64,000 nucleotides of DNA, from positions 2,976,001 through 3,040,000 of the forward strand of contig NZ_CP017157.1 of the NCBI RefSeq assembly GCF_001729485.1, in the 5' to 3' direction. The DNA is from Streptomyces lydicus. GTDB taxonomy: Bacteria; Actinomycetota; Actinomycetes; Streptomycetales; Streptomycetaceae. The position numbers were made by a program, and so were the translations under genes. Below the pieces are notes generated by a model, which was not told the DNA's origin, ran no database searches, and saw only the letters and a program-made list of their open reading frames with translations. Shown one piece after another: positions 42,461 to 50,820 of the stretch. How positions within the stretch are numbered: the first letter of the stretch is position 1; every line of letters starts with the position of its first letter.

Positions 42461-42680
42461 GCCGCGTCCGGGACCCCGGCCGGCCGGGGTCCCGGACCGG
42501 CGGCAGCTCTGCCCGGTGGGAAGGGCGCTGCCGGCGGCCGCCTGGGCTGATCGGCTGACGCATCGGCGGCCCGCTGCGTTCGGCCCCGTTTCCCGTGCAA
42601 ATATTGCGACCGGCGGGCAGCCGGAATTCTGGCGGGCCGCAGCGCGCCTGCCGAACTGGCGGTTCCGGTCCGCCCGATGA

Positions 42681-42717
42681 GAAATTCAAAAACGTCGAGT
42701 GGAAACGGAAGAATTTC
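42681..42717 (+). promoter_or_regulatory. Inverted repeat enclosing the ferritin ribosome-binding site
   Basis: GAAATTC (42681-42687) and GAATTTC (42711-42717) are exact complements; the second arm abuts the ATG and the purine-rich ribosome-binding site (GGAAACGGAAG) lies in the loop. It could be an RNA hairpin on the leader or a DNA operator. Confidence 0.5.
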
Positions 42718-43263
42718 ATGGCTGACTTTCTCACCGACATCGAAACGCTCCGGGAGCGGGCACGCCAAGAGATCGAAAAGGGCCCGGTCACCGATGCGTA
42801 CGGGGCTGACCTGGAGCGGGTGCTGCAGGTGCTGAACGAGGCGCTCGCCACCGAGATCGTGTGCACGCTGCGGTACAAGCGGCACTACTACACGGCTTCC
42901 GGGCTGTATTCGGAGCCGGTCGCGGCGGAGTTCCTGGAGCACGCCGCACAGGAACAGGAGCATGCCGACAGGGTGGCCCAGCGCATCGTTCAGCTGGGTG
43001 GCAAGCCGGACTTCAACCCGGACACGCTGACGCAGCGCGCGCACGCGAGCTATGACGCCAGTGCCGACCTGGTGGAGATGATCAAGGAGGACCTGGTGGC
43101 CGAGCGGGTGGCCATCGCGGCGTACACCGAAATCGCCCAATGGCTCGGGGACGGCGACCCCACCACCCGGCGGGTCTTCGAGGATCTGCTGGCGCAGGAG
43201 GAAGAGCACGCGGACGATTTGCGGGGGCTGCTGGAGCGGATTCCCCAGGACGCCAGGCGCTGA
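42718..43263 (+). CDS. Ferritin-like/bacterioferritin-type diiron protein
   Basis: 181 residues from ATG 42718. Four-helix bundle: EALATEIVCTLRYKRHYYTA with Glu46, FLEHAAQEQEHADRVAQRIV with Glu81-His82, a third helix with AERVAIAAYTEIAQWLG, and LAQEEEHADDLRGLLERIP with Glu163-His164. This is the diiron ligand layout of bacterioferritin/DPS-like ferritins. It probably stores or detoxifies iron in the cytoplasm. No haem-binding Met is evident. Terminator follows at 43289. Confidence 0.9.
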   Translation: MADFLTDIETLRERARQEIEKGPVTDAYGADLERVLQVLNEALATEIVCTLRYKRHYYTASGLYSEPVAAEFLEHAAQEQEHADRVAQRIVQLGGKPDFNPDTLTQRAHASYDASADLVEMIKEDLVAERVAIAAYTEIAQWLGDGDPTTRRVFEDLLAQEEEHADDLRGLLERIPQDARR

Positions 43264-43288
43264 TGAGCCAGGTGGCCCGCAGGGGATA

Positions 43289-43331
43289 CGGCAGGGCGGG
43301 CGCCCCGGGGGTCGGGGCGCCCGCCCTGCCG
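43289..43331. terminator. Perfect 18-bp stem terminator
   Basis: Bases 43289-43306 and 43314-43331 are exact reverse complements with a 7-nt loop, between convergent ferritin and sigma-factor genes. Confidence 0.88.
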
Positions 43332-43384
43332 TGTGGGCCGCTGCGGGCCGCGGCTGCGGCCGCGGTTCCGGTCGGCGTCCGGCG

Positions 43385-44242
43385 TCAGCGTTCGGTGAGC
43401 ATGCCGGCGCGGAGCTTGCCGAGGGTGCGGCTGAGCAGGCGGGAGACGTGCATCTGGGAGACGCCGAGTTCCGCGCCGATCTCCGCCTGGGTGAGTTCCT
43501 GCCCGAAGCGCAGCTCGATGAGGCGGTGCTCCCGCGCGTCCAGCTTCTCCATCAGCGGTGCGAGGGTCTGCAGGTTCTCGACCTTCTCCATCGCCGGGTC
43601 CTCTTCCCCGATGAGGTCGGCGACGGTACGGCTCTGCTCGGCCGGGGCGGAGTCGGTGGGGGTGTCCAGCGAGCCGGCGGTGTAGCCGTTGGCCGCGACG
43701 ATGCCCTCGATGACCTCGTCCTCCGAGAGGTTCAGATGGGTCGCGAGTTCATGGACGGTGGGGTCGCGGTCGAGCTTGTTGTGCAGCTGTTCCTTGGCCT
43801 TCGCCAGGTCGCTGCGGAGTTCCTGCAGACGGCGCGGGACGTGCACGGCCCATCCGGTGTCCCGGAAGAAGCGCTTCATCTCGCCGAGGATGTAGGGGAT
43901 GGCGAAGGTGGAGAACTCCACCTCGCGAGTGAGGTCGAAGCGGTCGATGGCCTTGATCAGGCCGATGGTGCCGACCTGGACGATGTCCTCCATGTCGTCG
44001 CCGCGGTTGCGGTAGCGACGGGCCACGTAGCGGACCATCGACATGTTCATCTCGATGAGCGTGTTGCGCGCGTACTGGTACGCGTGGGTGCCCTCCTCGA
44101 GGTCCTGCAGCCGGTCGAAGAACTGCTTGGACAGCTCACGCGCGTCCGCCGGCGCCACCTCGGCCGGGAACCGGACCTCAGGAAGGTCCGTGGTCGGCTC
44201 GGTCCGCTGCTCGATCGCGGTGTCACTCACGACGGTGGTCAT
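43385..44242 (-). CDS. RNA polymerase sigma factor, SigB/SigF/SigG subfamily
   Basis: 285 residues from ATG 44242 (GGGAGG upstream). Region 2 (RYVARRYRNRGDDMEDIVQV and GTIGLIKAIDRFDLTREVEF), region 3 (VPRRLQELRSDLAKAKEQLH) and region 4 HTH (LTQAEIGAELGVSQMHVSRL) are complete. It belongs to the stress/differentiation sigma group of Streptomyces. The RsbW-type ATPase next to it (44328, same strand, upstream) is its probable anti-sigma factor. Confidence 0.94.
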   Translation of the reverse strand: MTTVVSDTAIEQRTEPTTDLPEVRFPAEVAPADARELSKQFFDRLQDLEEGTHAYQYARNTLIEMNMSMVRYVARRYRNRGDDMEDIVQVGTIGLIKAIDRFDLTREVEFSTFAIPYILGEMKRFFRDTGWAVHVPRRLQELRSDLAKAKEQLHNKLDRDPTVHELATHLNLSEDEVIEGIVAANGYTAGSLDTPTDSAPAEQSRTVADLIGEEDPAMEKVENLQTLAPLMEKLDAREHRLIELRFGQELTQAEIGAELGVSQMHVSRLLSRTLGKLRAGMLTER

Positions 44243-44327
44243 CACGCCTCCCTGTGCACTCGACGTTCGCGGGTGCCACAGCGCCCGCCTACCCCGTCGC
44301 GGTCAGGTCATGCCGACCAATTGATCG

Positions 44328-44699
44328 TCATCGCAACTGCAGGGTGACGTGGATGGCCTTGCCGTGAGCGGTGTGCACGATGTCGACGGACGTGGCGAGT
44401 TGGCACACCATCGGCCAGCCGTAGCCGCCGATGTCGCCGGGTCGGTGGCGGGAGGCGGTGGCGGGGAGCTGCGGGCTGGCGTCCTCGACGCGGAGTTCGA
44501 GCCGGTCGTCGGTGATGCGCGCGGTGAAGGCGGTCACACCACCCGCGTGCCGGTGCGCGTTGGTGACCAGTTCCGAAGTGATCAGCAGGGCATCCGTCAG
44601 CACCACCTCGTCGAGGGATTCGGGACGGGAGTGCAGGAGGGCGTGTACGCGATCGCGCGCCTGCGCTGCCGTCGCCGGTCTCTCCACTGCCTTTGTCAC
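44328..44699 (-). CDS. RsbW-like anti-sigma factor (ATP-binding)
   Basis: 123 residues from GTG 44699: AGGAGG sits 9 nt upstream, inside what a longer frame would read as coding. HATPase motifs: ITSELVTNAHRHAGG (N-box), RVEDASPQLP (D-x-x), IGGYGWPMVCQLATS (lid, G-x-G), and a closing AIHVTLQLR strand. It lies 85 bp upstream of the SigB-type gene on the same strand, so the pair is a likely anti-sigma/sigma unit. Confidence 0.9.
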   Translation of the reverse strand: MTKAVERPATAAQARDRVHALLHSRPESLDEVVLTDALLITSELVTNAHRHAGGVTAFTARITDDRLELRVEDASPQLPATASRHRPGDIGGYGWPMVCQLATSVDIVHTAHGKAIHVTLQLR

Positions 44700-45024
44700 C
44701 GTTTCACACCTCCTCATGGAACATTCGGGCGAGTTGTCGTATTTCGCCTGCCCGCCCGGTACCGGTGCGGGTTCGCCGCCAGTCATTGATTTTTCACCAT
44801 CCTCGCGCCTGCCGAGCGTCTCGGGGCGGTAAAGGGCATATCGGCCCGGTCATCCCGGGGCGACGGGGTGGCGCCGGGAGCGTACCGGGAACGGCGCGGG
44901 AGGGTGCCACCTTGAGCGGAAGGTGCGTGCGGAGCGGGGCGGGGCCGGCCCGTGATCCGGGGCGCCGGGGCGGTCGCGTGACCTCCTTCACGTGACCACG
45001 TTCACGTGAACGGCGCGGCGGCCT
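44700..45024. other. Intergenic region upstream of the anti-sigma gene
   Basis: About 325 bp without a gene. It holds the ribosome-binding site of the anti-sigma gene and, at its far end, two CACGTG palindromes (44988-44995 and 45000-45011). I do not see a convincing SigB-type promoter. Confidence 0.55.
44988..45011. promoter_or_regulatory. Paired CACGTG palindromes
   Basis: TCACGTGA (44988-44995) and the perfect 12-bp GTTCACGTGAAC (45000-45011) have centres 14 bp apart. They lie just 3' of the PucR-like gene and about 290 bp upstream of the anti-sigma start. Possible double operator. Confidence 0.4.
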
Positions 45025-46362
45025 TCACCGGATCGGCGTGACCGCCTTCACGTTGCCGGGCGGCTGCGGGGCGTCGTCGGGCGCCGGTCCGTGGACCCGT
45101 CGGTGGGTCAGGGCCCACCAGATCTCCGCGAGGTCGGCCGGGTCGCGCAGGTTGGTTCCGGTGCACTCCTCGAAGCGCCGGAGACGGTTGCGCAGGGTGT
45201 TGGGGTGGACGTACAGGAGGCGTGCGGCGGCCTCCAGGCGCATGCCCTGGCGCAGGTAGGCGGCCGCGGCCTCCTCCAACTGGGCGCCCTCCTCGCCCCG
45301 TTCGGCCAGCGGGGCCAGGCGCAGCCGTACCAGTGCCTCGCCGACGGCCGGCATCGCCACGACCGTGGCGCGCAGGCCCAGCTCCTCGCGGGTGTGGACG
45401 CCGGTGAGTCCCGAGCCGACGGCCGCGCGCAGGGCCTGGGTGGCGTGGGTGAATTCGGCGGCGGCCCCGGACGCGGGCGCCGGGGCGCCCAGCCCGACGA
45501 CCAGGCCGCGGCACAGTCCGTCAGGTCGCCCGGCCAGCAGCCCCGCCGCATCCCCGTCCACGGTGGTGACCAGGGGCCGGCCCGCGGCGTCCAGGGCGAG
45601 CCAGGGGCGCAGCAGCTCGACGGCGCGGGCCAGCACGCCGTCTCCGGAGCCTGCCGGGGCAGGGGAGTGGCGGGCCGCCGCCCCGGGGCCGGCCCCTGCT
45701 GTGGGTACCGGGCCGGCGACGTCGGCCCCGGGGAGGTGCGGCAGTCGTGCGCGGAACGGGGTGCGGAGGACGCTCCCGTCGTACGCGGCGTCGACCGACC
45801 CGTCACCGGGGGCGTCCGGTCGTGCCTCGCCGAGCAGCAGCGCGCGGACCAGCGCGGCTCGTCCGCGGTCCGTCGACGTCCGGTCCCGGTTGCCGGTTCC
45901 GCAGCTGCGGACGATGCGCAACGTGGTGGCGTTGGCCCAGGCGCGCAGCGTCTCGGCGATCGGCAGCAGGTCCTCGGCGGTGGCGTGCCGGGCCGCCATC
46001 TCCTCGCCGAACCGCCGCCAGACGATCTCCGAGCCGATGCGGTACGCCGAGATGATGTCCTCGACGGGCAAGGAGCCGGCCAGGGCGGTCACCTCGTCGA
46101 GGTGCCCGGCGGGGAGTTCGTACGTCCGGTCGCCACCGCTCGCGGCGCCCCGGGGGGACCGGCGGGCCTCGTCGGACCAGCGCTGCACCAGCGTCAGGCC
46201 GTTGCGCAGGGCCGCCGCCACCCGCGGCCGGAGGCGGTCCGCCGACAGCGCCGCGTAGGAGGGGAGTTGGGCGCGGAGGCCCTCGACGACGTCGTCGCTG
46301 AGGGCGTCGAATCCGGCGTGCAGGGCGGCGACGGCCTCCGGCACCTTTGTGGAACTCTCCAC
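45025..46362 (-). CDS. PucR/CdaR family transcriptional regulator
   Basis: 445 residues from GTG 46362 (GGGAGGGG upstream). N-terminal all-helical RsbRD-like region (EVTALAGSLPVEDIISAYRI and FGEEMAARHATAEDLLP), a central degenerate domain, and C-terminal HTH_30 with AARLLYVHPNTLRNRLRRFE at about 370-390. No GAF domain. Divergent from a secreted protein gene; targets unknown. Confidence 0.88.
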   Translation of the reverse strand: MESSTKVPEAVAALHAGFDALSDDVVEGLRAQLPSYAALSADRLRPRVAAALRNGLTLVQRWSDEARRSPRGAASGGDRTYELPAGHLDEVTALAGSLPVEDIISAYRIGSEIVWRRFGEEMAARHATAEDLLPIAETLRAWANATTLRIVRSCGTGNRDRTSTDRGRAALVRALLLGEARPDAPGDGSVDAAYDGSVLRTPFRARLPHLPGADVAGPVPTAGAGPGAAARHSPAPAGSGDGVLARAVELLRPWLALDAAGRPLVTTVDGDAAGLLAGRPDGLCRGLVVGLGAPAPASGAAAEFTHATQALRAAVGSGLTGVHTREELGLRATVVAMPAVGEALVRLRLAPLAERGEEGAQLEEAAAAYLRQGMRLEAAARLLYVHPNTLRNRLRRFEECTGTNLRDPADLAEIWWALTHRRVHGPAPDDAPQPPGNVKAVTPIR

Positions 46363-46590
46363 CCGTCCCCTCCCGACTCGGTGTCTTTCCCCATGGCGAA
46401 AGCGATCATTCGTCGCCATGCTACGAGGAAGCCGCCCGAACCCCTACAGATGTTCGAACTTGGACGAAGTCCGTGGGGTCGTCGGGAACCGTTTCCGTGC
46501 GGTCGCCGGAACCCCGCCTGTGCGCGGTCGCCGATCCGTCCGCCGCGCGGGACGCGGCTTCTCACCCCACCCCCCTCAGCAAGGATTTCC

Positions 46591-48132
46591 ATGGCCGTTT
46601 CCTGGCGTCGTATCGCCGTGCCCGCCGCCGCGCTCGGTGTACTCGTCCCTGCCGCCCTCGGCACCCACGCCCTGCTCTCCGACTCCGGGGACGCCGGCCC
46701 CTCGACGGCCGGCGCGCAGCCCTCCGCGCCCGCGGCCCCGGGGGCGGTGCCGGACGACGCCGCAGCCACCGGCCCGGAGGGCGCCGCTGTCGTCGCCAAG
46801 CCGTCCAACGCGCCCTCCGGTTCCGGGGGTTCGACCGCCGTGCGGCTCTCGTCGTACGACGCCCGGGGTCGGCGGGCGGTGCTGGAACCGGCCGCCGGCC
46901 GGGTCGTGCGCACGGGCGATGTCATCGCGGCGGCGCCGAACCGGCACGCCCCCTCCGGTGCGCTGTTCAAGGTGGACAAGGTCACCGGTTCCCGGGGCCG
47001 TGAGGTACGGGTGACCACCGTCCCGGCGACGCTTCCCGAGGTGCTGGGCGACCGGAAGGTGGACCGCCGGGCGGTGTTGCGCGGCGGTGAACTCAGCGTG
47101 CGGCCGCTGTCCGCCGGTGTCACGGTACGCACGCCGTCCGACGCTCCCGGCCGGGACGGTGAGGCATCGCCCACGCCGTCCGGCGGTGCGGGCGGGCCGT
47201 CCGACGGGGCGACCGCTCCGGCCGGCTCCGGTGACGCGCCGGGCGAGGGTTCGCCGAGCCCGTCGGCCTCCGCGTCCGGCGTGCCCGGTGCCCGGTCGGG
47301 CCTTACGAGGACGCGCGCCACGCACACGTCCGTGCGCCGGGCGCTGCCGGCCGGCGCGGCGAAGGGGCTGGGCGCGCTGCGGCTCGGTGTCGACGTGCCG
47401 CTGCCCAAGGGTGTGGAGGCGACCGACAAGTCCCGGGCCCGGCTCTCCGGCGAGGTGTCGTTCCGGCCCGAGCTGATCTTCCGCTACGACCGGCGCGGCG
47501 GGCTGAACCTGCTGCCGGAGCGCGCGGCCGTCGGGCTCGGCGGTTCCTACAGTTACGGCTGGCAGGTGCACGGCAAGGTGCGCGGTGTCGCCGACACCGG
47601 GCAGGTCGCGGTGCCGCTGGCGGCGGTCACCGGGCGGCACGTCTTCTGGGTGGGCCCGGTGCCCGTGGTGGTCAGCACCGAGGTCACCTTCACCTACCGC
47701 TTCACCGCCGGCGGGCGGATCGTGCTCGACGCCGACCAGCGCACCTCCGGGTCGTTCGCCGTCGGCGCGCAGTACGACCGCGCGCACGGGTGGCAGCCGC
47801 TGCACACGGCGCAGCAGCAGACCAAGGGCGCCACGCCCCGGGTCGAGGGCGCGGCCTCCGCGACGGCCCGGATCGGGGCCCGGGCCGAGGTGTTCCTCTA
47901 CGACACGGCGGGCGTGGGCGGCGATCTGTCCGTCCACCTCACCGGACGTGCGGCGGCGGCCACCGGCGGTGGCGCCCCGGCATGGGCCCTCAGCGCGGGC
48001 TACGACCTGCGGACCCAGCTGATGCTCCAGCTGAAGATCTTCGGCATCCAGGTCGTCGATCTGCGGACCACGCCGTTCGCCCTGCACGACGAGCGCAAGC
48101 TCTTCGGGCGCGGGAAGCTGCCGCGGGCCTGA
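46591..48132 (+). CDS. Secreted beta-rich protein of unknown function
   Basis: 513 residues from ATG 46591 (aagga upstream). Signal peptide MAVSWRRIAVPAAALGVLVP with AAALGVLVPAALGTHALLSD cleavage zone, then a Ser/Ala/Pro-rich linker, an SH3-like part with a VVRTGDVIAAAPN segment (70-150), a second low-complexity linker (180-230), and a long beta domain (260-500) with YSYGWQVHGKVRGVADTG and RTSGSFAVGAQYD. No known enzyme motif. Exported, probably wall-associated. Confidence 0.8.
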   Translation: MAVSWRRIAVPAAALGVLVPAALGTHALLSDSGDAGPSTAGAQPSAPAAPGAVPDDAAATGPEGAAVVAKPSNAPSGSGGSTAVRLSSYDARGRRAVLEPAAGRVVRTGDVIAAAPNRHAPSGALFKVDKVTGSRGREVRVTTVPATLPEVLGDRKVDRRAVLRGGELSVRPLSAGVTVRTPSDAPGRDGEASPTPSGGAGGPSDGATAPAGSGDAPGEGSPSPSASASGVPGARSGLTRTRATHTSVRRALPAGAAKGLGALRLGVDVPLPKGVEATDKSRARLSGEVSFRPELIFRYDRRGGLNLLPERAAVGLGGSYSYGWQVHGKVRGVADTGQVAVPLAAVTGRHVFWVGPVPVVVSTEVTFTYRFTAGGRIVLDADQRTSGSFAVGAQYDRAHGWQPLHTAQQQTKGATPRVEGAASATARIGARAEVFLYDTAGVGGDLSVHLTGRAAAATGGGAPAWALSAGYDLRTQLMLQLKIFGIQVVDLRTTPFALHDERKLFGRGKLPRA

Positions 48133-48144
48133 GCCGGCGGGGGA

Positions 48145-48185
48145 GGGGGCGTCCGACCGGCTTCCGGGCCGGGGCGGGCGCCCCC
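48145..48185 (+). terminator. Possible terminator hairpin
   Basis: GGGGGCG (48145-48151) pairs with CGCCCCC (48179-48185) around a 27-nt loop that itself contains CCGG pairs, directly after the secreted-protein stop. Confidence 0.4.
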
Positions 48186-48435
48186 ACGGCGGGGGCCGCG
48201 GCTGTGATACCTCGCACATCACACCGCGACAACTGGTGAATGACTGGCCTGTCCGTGTATGCCTGGTATTTGCCCAGATGGCTGATCGAGGAATGTGGAT
48301 CTCCCCTGTGGATCTCCCTATTCCGAAGAACGTGGCATGCCGGTCGGTGAGTGATCAAGCAATTGATTGCAGGCCCCGTTCCATGAGATCGGCCGTGTCG
48401 ATTGGGGGATTGTCCGAGAGGGGCGTCACGACATC

Positions 48436-49245
48436 GTGAATCGTCTGAAGGTGGCGGCGACCGCACTCGCCGCCGGTGCACTCGTAGCCGTTCCCGCAAT
48501 CGCCGAAGCCGTCGCACAGCCCGCACAGCCCGCACAGCCCGCCCCCGCGCCGCGGGCCGCGGCGGCCGGGCCGACCGGGGTGGCCGGTAAGTGGACGAAG
48601 AAATTCGCCGATGAATTCAACGGGACGAAGCTCGCGGACACCTGGACACCCGGATGGTTCGGGTCCGGGGTCACCGCCCCGATCAACGGCGACGAGCAGG
48701 CGTGCTACGACTCACGCCAGGTCTCCCTGCCCGGCGACGGCGCGCTGCACCTGAAGGCGTCCGCCCGTCCCTCGACCTGCGACGGCAAGGCAAAGCCGAA
48801 TACCGGGTCGCTGGTCAATTCCAACGGAAAGTTCCATTACCGCTACGGCCTCGTGGAATGGCGGGCGTACATTCCGCCGAGCGGCACGCGCATGGCGAAC
48901 TGGCCGGCGTTGTGGTCCAACGGGGAGAATTGGCCGGCGGACGGCGAGAACGACACCATGGAGGGCCTGGGCGGCAACGCCTGCTTCCATTTCCATTCGC
49001 CTTCGGGCGGCCCGGGCAACTGCGCGGCCGGGAATCACACCGGCTGGCACACGTTCGCCTCCGATTGGGAGCCCGGCAGCGTCACCTACTACTACGACGG
49101 TGTGAAGGTGGGCCGGATCGCCTCGGGCGTCACCAGCTCCCCGCAGTACCTGATCATGAATCACACCGTGTCGTCGGCCCTCGGCGGCCCGACCGTACTG
49201 CCCGGGGACATGAAGGTCGATTACGTACGGGTCTGGCAGCACTGA
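48436..49245 (+). CDS. Glycoside hydrolase family 16, secreted
   Basis: 269 residues from GTG 48436. Signal peptide NRLKVAATALAAGALVAVPA with AIAEAVAQ cleavage, then a short Gln/Pro linker. GH16 jelly-roll: catalytic ExDxxE is Glu171-N-Asp173-T-M-Glu176 (WPADGENDTMEGLGG), preceded by YGLVEWRAYIPPSGT and followed by GWHTFASDWEPGSVTYYYDG. GH16 members cleave beta-1,3/1,4-glucans or galactans. The substrate cannot be fixed from the sequence. Confidence 0.92.
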   Translation: MNRLKVAATALAAGALVAVPAIAEAVAQPAQPAQPAPAPRAAAAGPTGVAGKWTKKFADEFNGTKLADTWTPGWFGSGVTAPINGDEQACYDSRQVSLPGDGALHLKASARPSTCDGKAKPNTGSLVNSNGKFHYRYGLVEWRAYIPPSGTRMANWPALWSNGENWPADGENDTMEGLGGNACFHFHSPSGGPGNCAAGNHTGWHTFASDWEPGSVTYYYDGVKVGRIASGVTSSPQYLIMNHTVSSALGGPTVLPGDMKVDYVRVWQH

Positions 49246-49323
49246 GGCCCGCCGGAGGGGGCCGCGACGCCACCCGACATACTGCGTGCGATCTTGCTCC
49301 CCGCTCCGAAGGGAACGCGCGCC

Positions 49324-50532
49324 GTGTCCTCTCCTGCCGAACCCGTCCTCCTGCGCACCTCGGTCGTCATCATCGGTGCCGGACCCGCCGGGCTGACCAC
49401 GGCCAATGTGCTGCGCGCCGCCGGTGTCGACTGCGTGGTGCTGGAGGCGGAGAGCCGGGAGTTCGTCGAGCAGCGGCCCCGCGCGGGCTTCATCGAGGAG
49501 TGGGTGGTGCGCGCGCTGGACCGGCGCGGCCTGGCCGACCGGCTGCTCGAACGCGCCGAGACGCAGGGGCAGTTCGAGTTCCGCTTCGACGGTGAGCGGC
49601 ACACCGTCCCGACGGCACAGCTGCCGGGACGGCGTCATTTCGTCTATCCGCAGCCCCTGTTGGTCACCGACCTGGTCGCGTCGTACGTGGACCGGGCGGC
49701 CGGCGACGCCCGCTTCGGCGTCCGGGACGTGCGGCTGCACGACATCGACGGGGAGCGGCCCGCGGTCTCCTGGACCGACCCCGCGACCGGCGTACGGCAC
49801 CGTATCGAGTGCGACTTCATCGCGGGCTGCGACGGGGCGCGCGGGGTGAGCCGGGCGGCGATACCCGCGGGGAAGACCCTGCTCACCCGCTACGACCACG
49901 GTGTCGCCTGGCTGGCGCTGCTCGCCGAGGCGCCGCCGTCCGCGGACGGGGTGGTCTTCGGCATCCACGGGAGCGGGTTCGGCGCGCACATGGCGCGCAG
50001 CCCCGAGGTCACCCGCTACTACCTCCAGGTCGCCCCCGGGGAGGACGCCGCCAACTGGCCGCACGCACGGGTGTGGGAGGCGCTGCACACCCGACTCGCG
50101 GCGGCCGGCGCCCGGCCGCTGACCGAAGGGCCACTGCTCGAAAAGGTGGTCCTGGACATGCACAACTACGTGGTGGAGCCGATGACGTACGGTCGGCTCC
50201 TCCTCGCCGGCGACGCGGCGCATCTGGTCGCGCCGATCGCCGCCAAGGGCATGAACCTCGCCCTCAACGACGCGCTGCTGCTCGCCGACGCGCTGATCGC
50301 GCACTACCGGGGCGACGACAGCGGCCTGGCCGGCTACTCCCAGGCGTGTCTGCGCCGGGTCTGGCAGTACCTGGAGTTCTCGCAGTGGCTGTCCGAGGTG
50401 CTGCACGGCGCCTCCTCCGGCGACCGCTTCCGGGCCGGTACGGCATCGGCCCGGCTGCGGCGCCTGCTGGGCTCCGACACCGCCGCGAGGGCGTTCGCCG
50501 GCCTGTACCTCGGCGAGGAAGCCGACCTGTAA
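49324..50532 (+). CDS. pobA: 4-hydroxybenzoate 3-monooxygenase-like FAD hydroxylase
   Basis: 402 residues from GTG 49324. FAD motif VVIIGAGPAGLTTANVL, DG motif IAGCDGARGVSRAAIP, and GD motif LLLAGDAAHLVAPIAAKGMN, with LNLALNDA-type continuation typical of PobA. PobA converts 4-hydroxybenzoate to protocatechuate with NADPH and O2. Length and the KGMNLALNDA motif fit; no protocatechuate genes are nearby, so related phenol hydroxylases remain possible. An ATG 30 nt upstream adds a non-conserved leader. Confidence 0.85.
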   Translation: MSSPAEPVLLRTSVVIIGAGPAGLTTANVLRAAGVDCVVLEAESREFVEQRPRAGFIEEWVVRALDRRGLADRLLERAETQGQFEFRFDGERHTVPTAQLPGRRHFVYPQPLLVTDLVASYVDRAAGDARFGVRDVRLHDIDGERPAVSWTDPATGVRHRIECDFIAGCDGARGVSRAAIPAGKTLLTRYDHGVAWLALLAEAPPSADGVVFGIHGSGFGAHMARSPEVTRYYLQVAPGEDAANWPHARVWEALHTRLAAAGARPLTEGPLLEKVVLDMHNYVVEPMTYGRLLLAGDAAHLVAPIAAKGMNLALNDALLLADALIAHYRGDDSGLAGYSQACLRRVWQYLEFSQWLSEVLHGASSGDRFRAGTASARLRRLLGSDTAARAFAGLYLGEEADL

Positions 50533-50606
50533 CACTGGACGAGGTGCCGCTGCGAAGTGGTAGAAATTCCGCGAAAGATCTTTGAGATACGGAGAAGGGA
50601 GACGCC

Positions 50607-50681
50607 ATGTCCTCGAAGCGCCGTCGTAAGAAGAAGGCCCGCCGCAAGGGAGCCAACCACGGCAAGCGGCCCCAGTGCTGA
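50607..50681 (+). CDS. 24-residue basic microprotein, bL37-like ribosomal protein
   Basis: ATG 50607 with GGGAG upstream opens a complete 24-codon gene: MSSKRRRKKKARRKGANHGK then RPQC and stop. The length and the RRKKKARRK...ANHGKRP pattern match, as I recall it, the actinobacterial ribosomal protein bL37 found in mycobacterial 50S structures. Strongly basic, no acidic residues. Too short for routine gene callers. Followed by a strong hairpin at 50718. Confidence 0.82.
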   Translation: MSSKRRRKKKARRKGANHGKRPQC

Positions 50682-50717
50682 AGCCGAAACCCTGAGCGGC
50701 CTCGGCCGGCAAGGCAT

Positions 50718-50768
50718 CCGTGGGCTCCCCGCCCCCGTACGTACGCGTACGGGCGCGGGGGCCCACGG
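50718..50768. terminator. Bidirectional hairpin terminator
   Basis: The arm 50718-50741 (ccgtgggc... to ...cccgtacg) pairs with 50746-50768 almost throughout, with one bulge and a 4-nt loop, between the microprotein and the convergent serine hydrolase gene. Confidence 0.8.
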
Positions 50769-50820
50769 CGTTTGTCACCGGGCCGTTCCCGCCCCGCCCG
50801 TCGGCGCCGTCGGGCTGCCG

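Noticed and set aside
49294..49323. Upstream ATG for the PobA-like gene
   Set aside because: It adds a non-conserved leader; the GTG at 49324 fits the family N-terminus.
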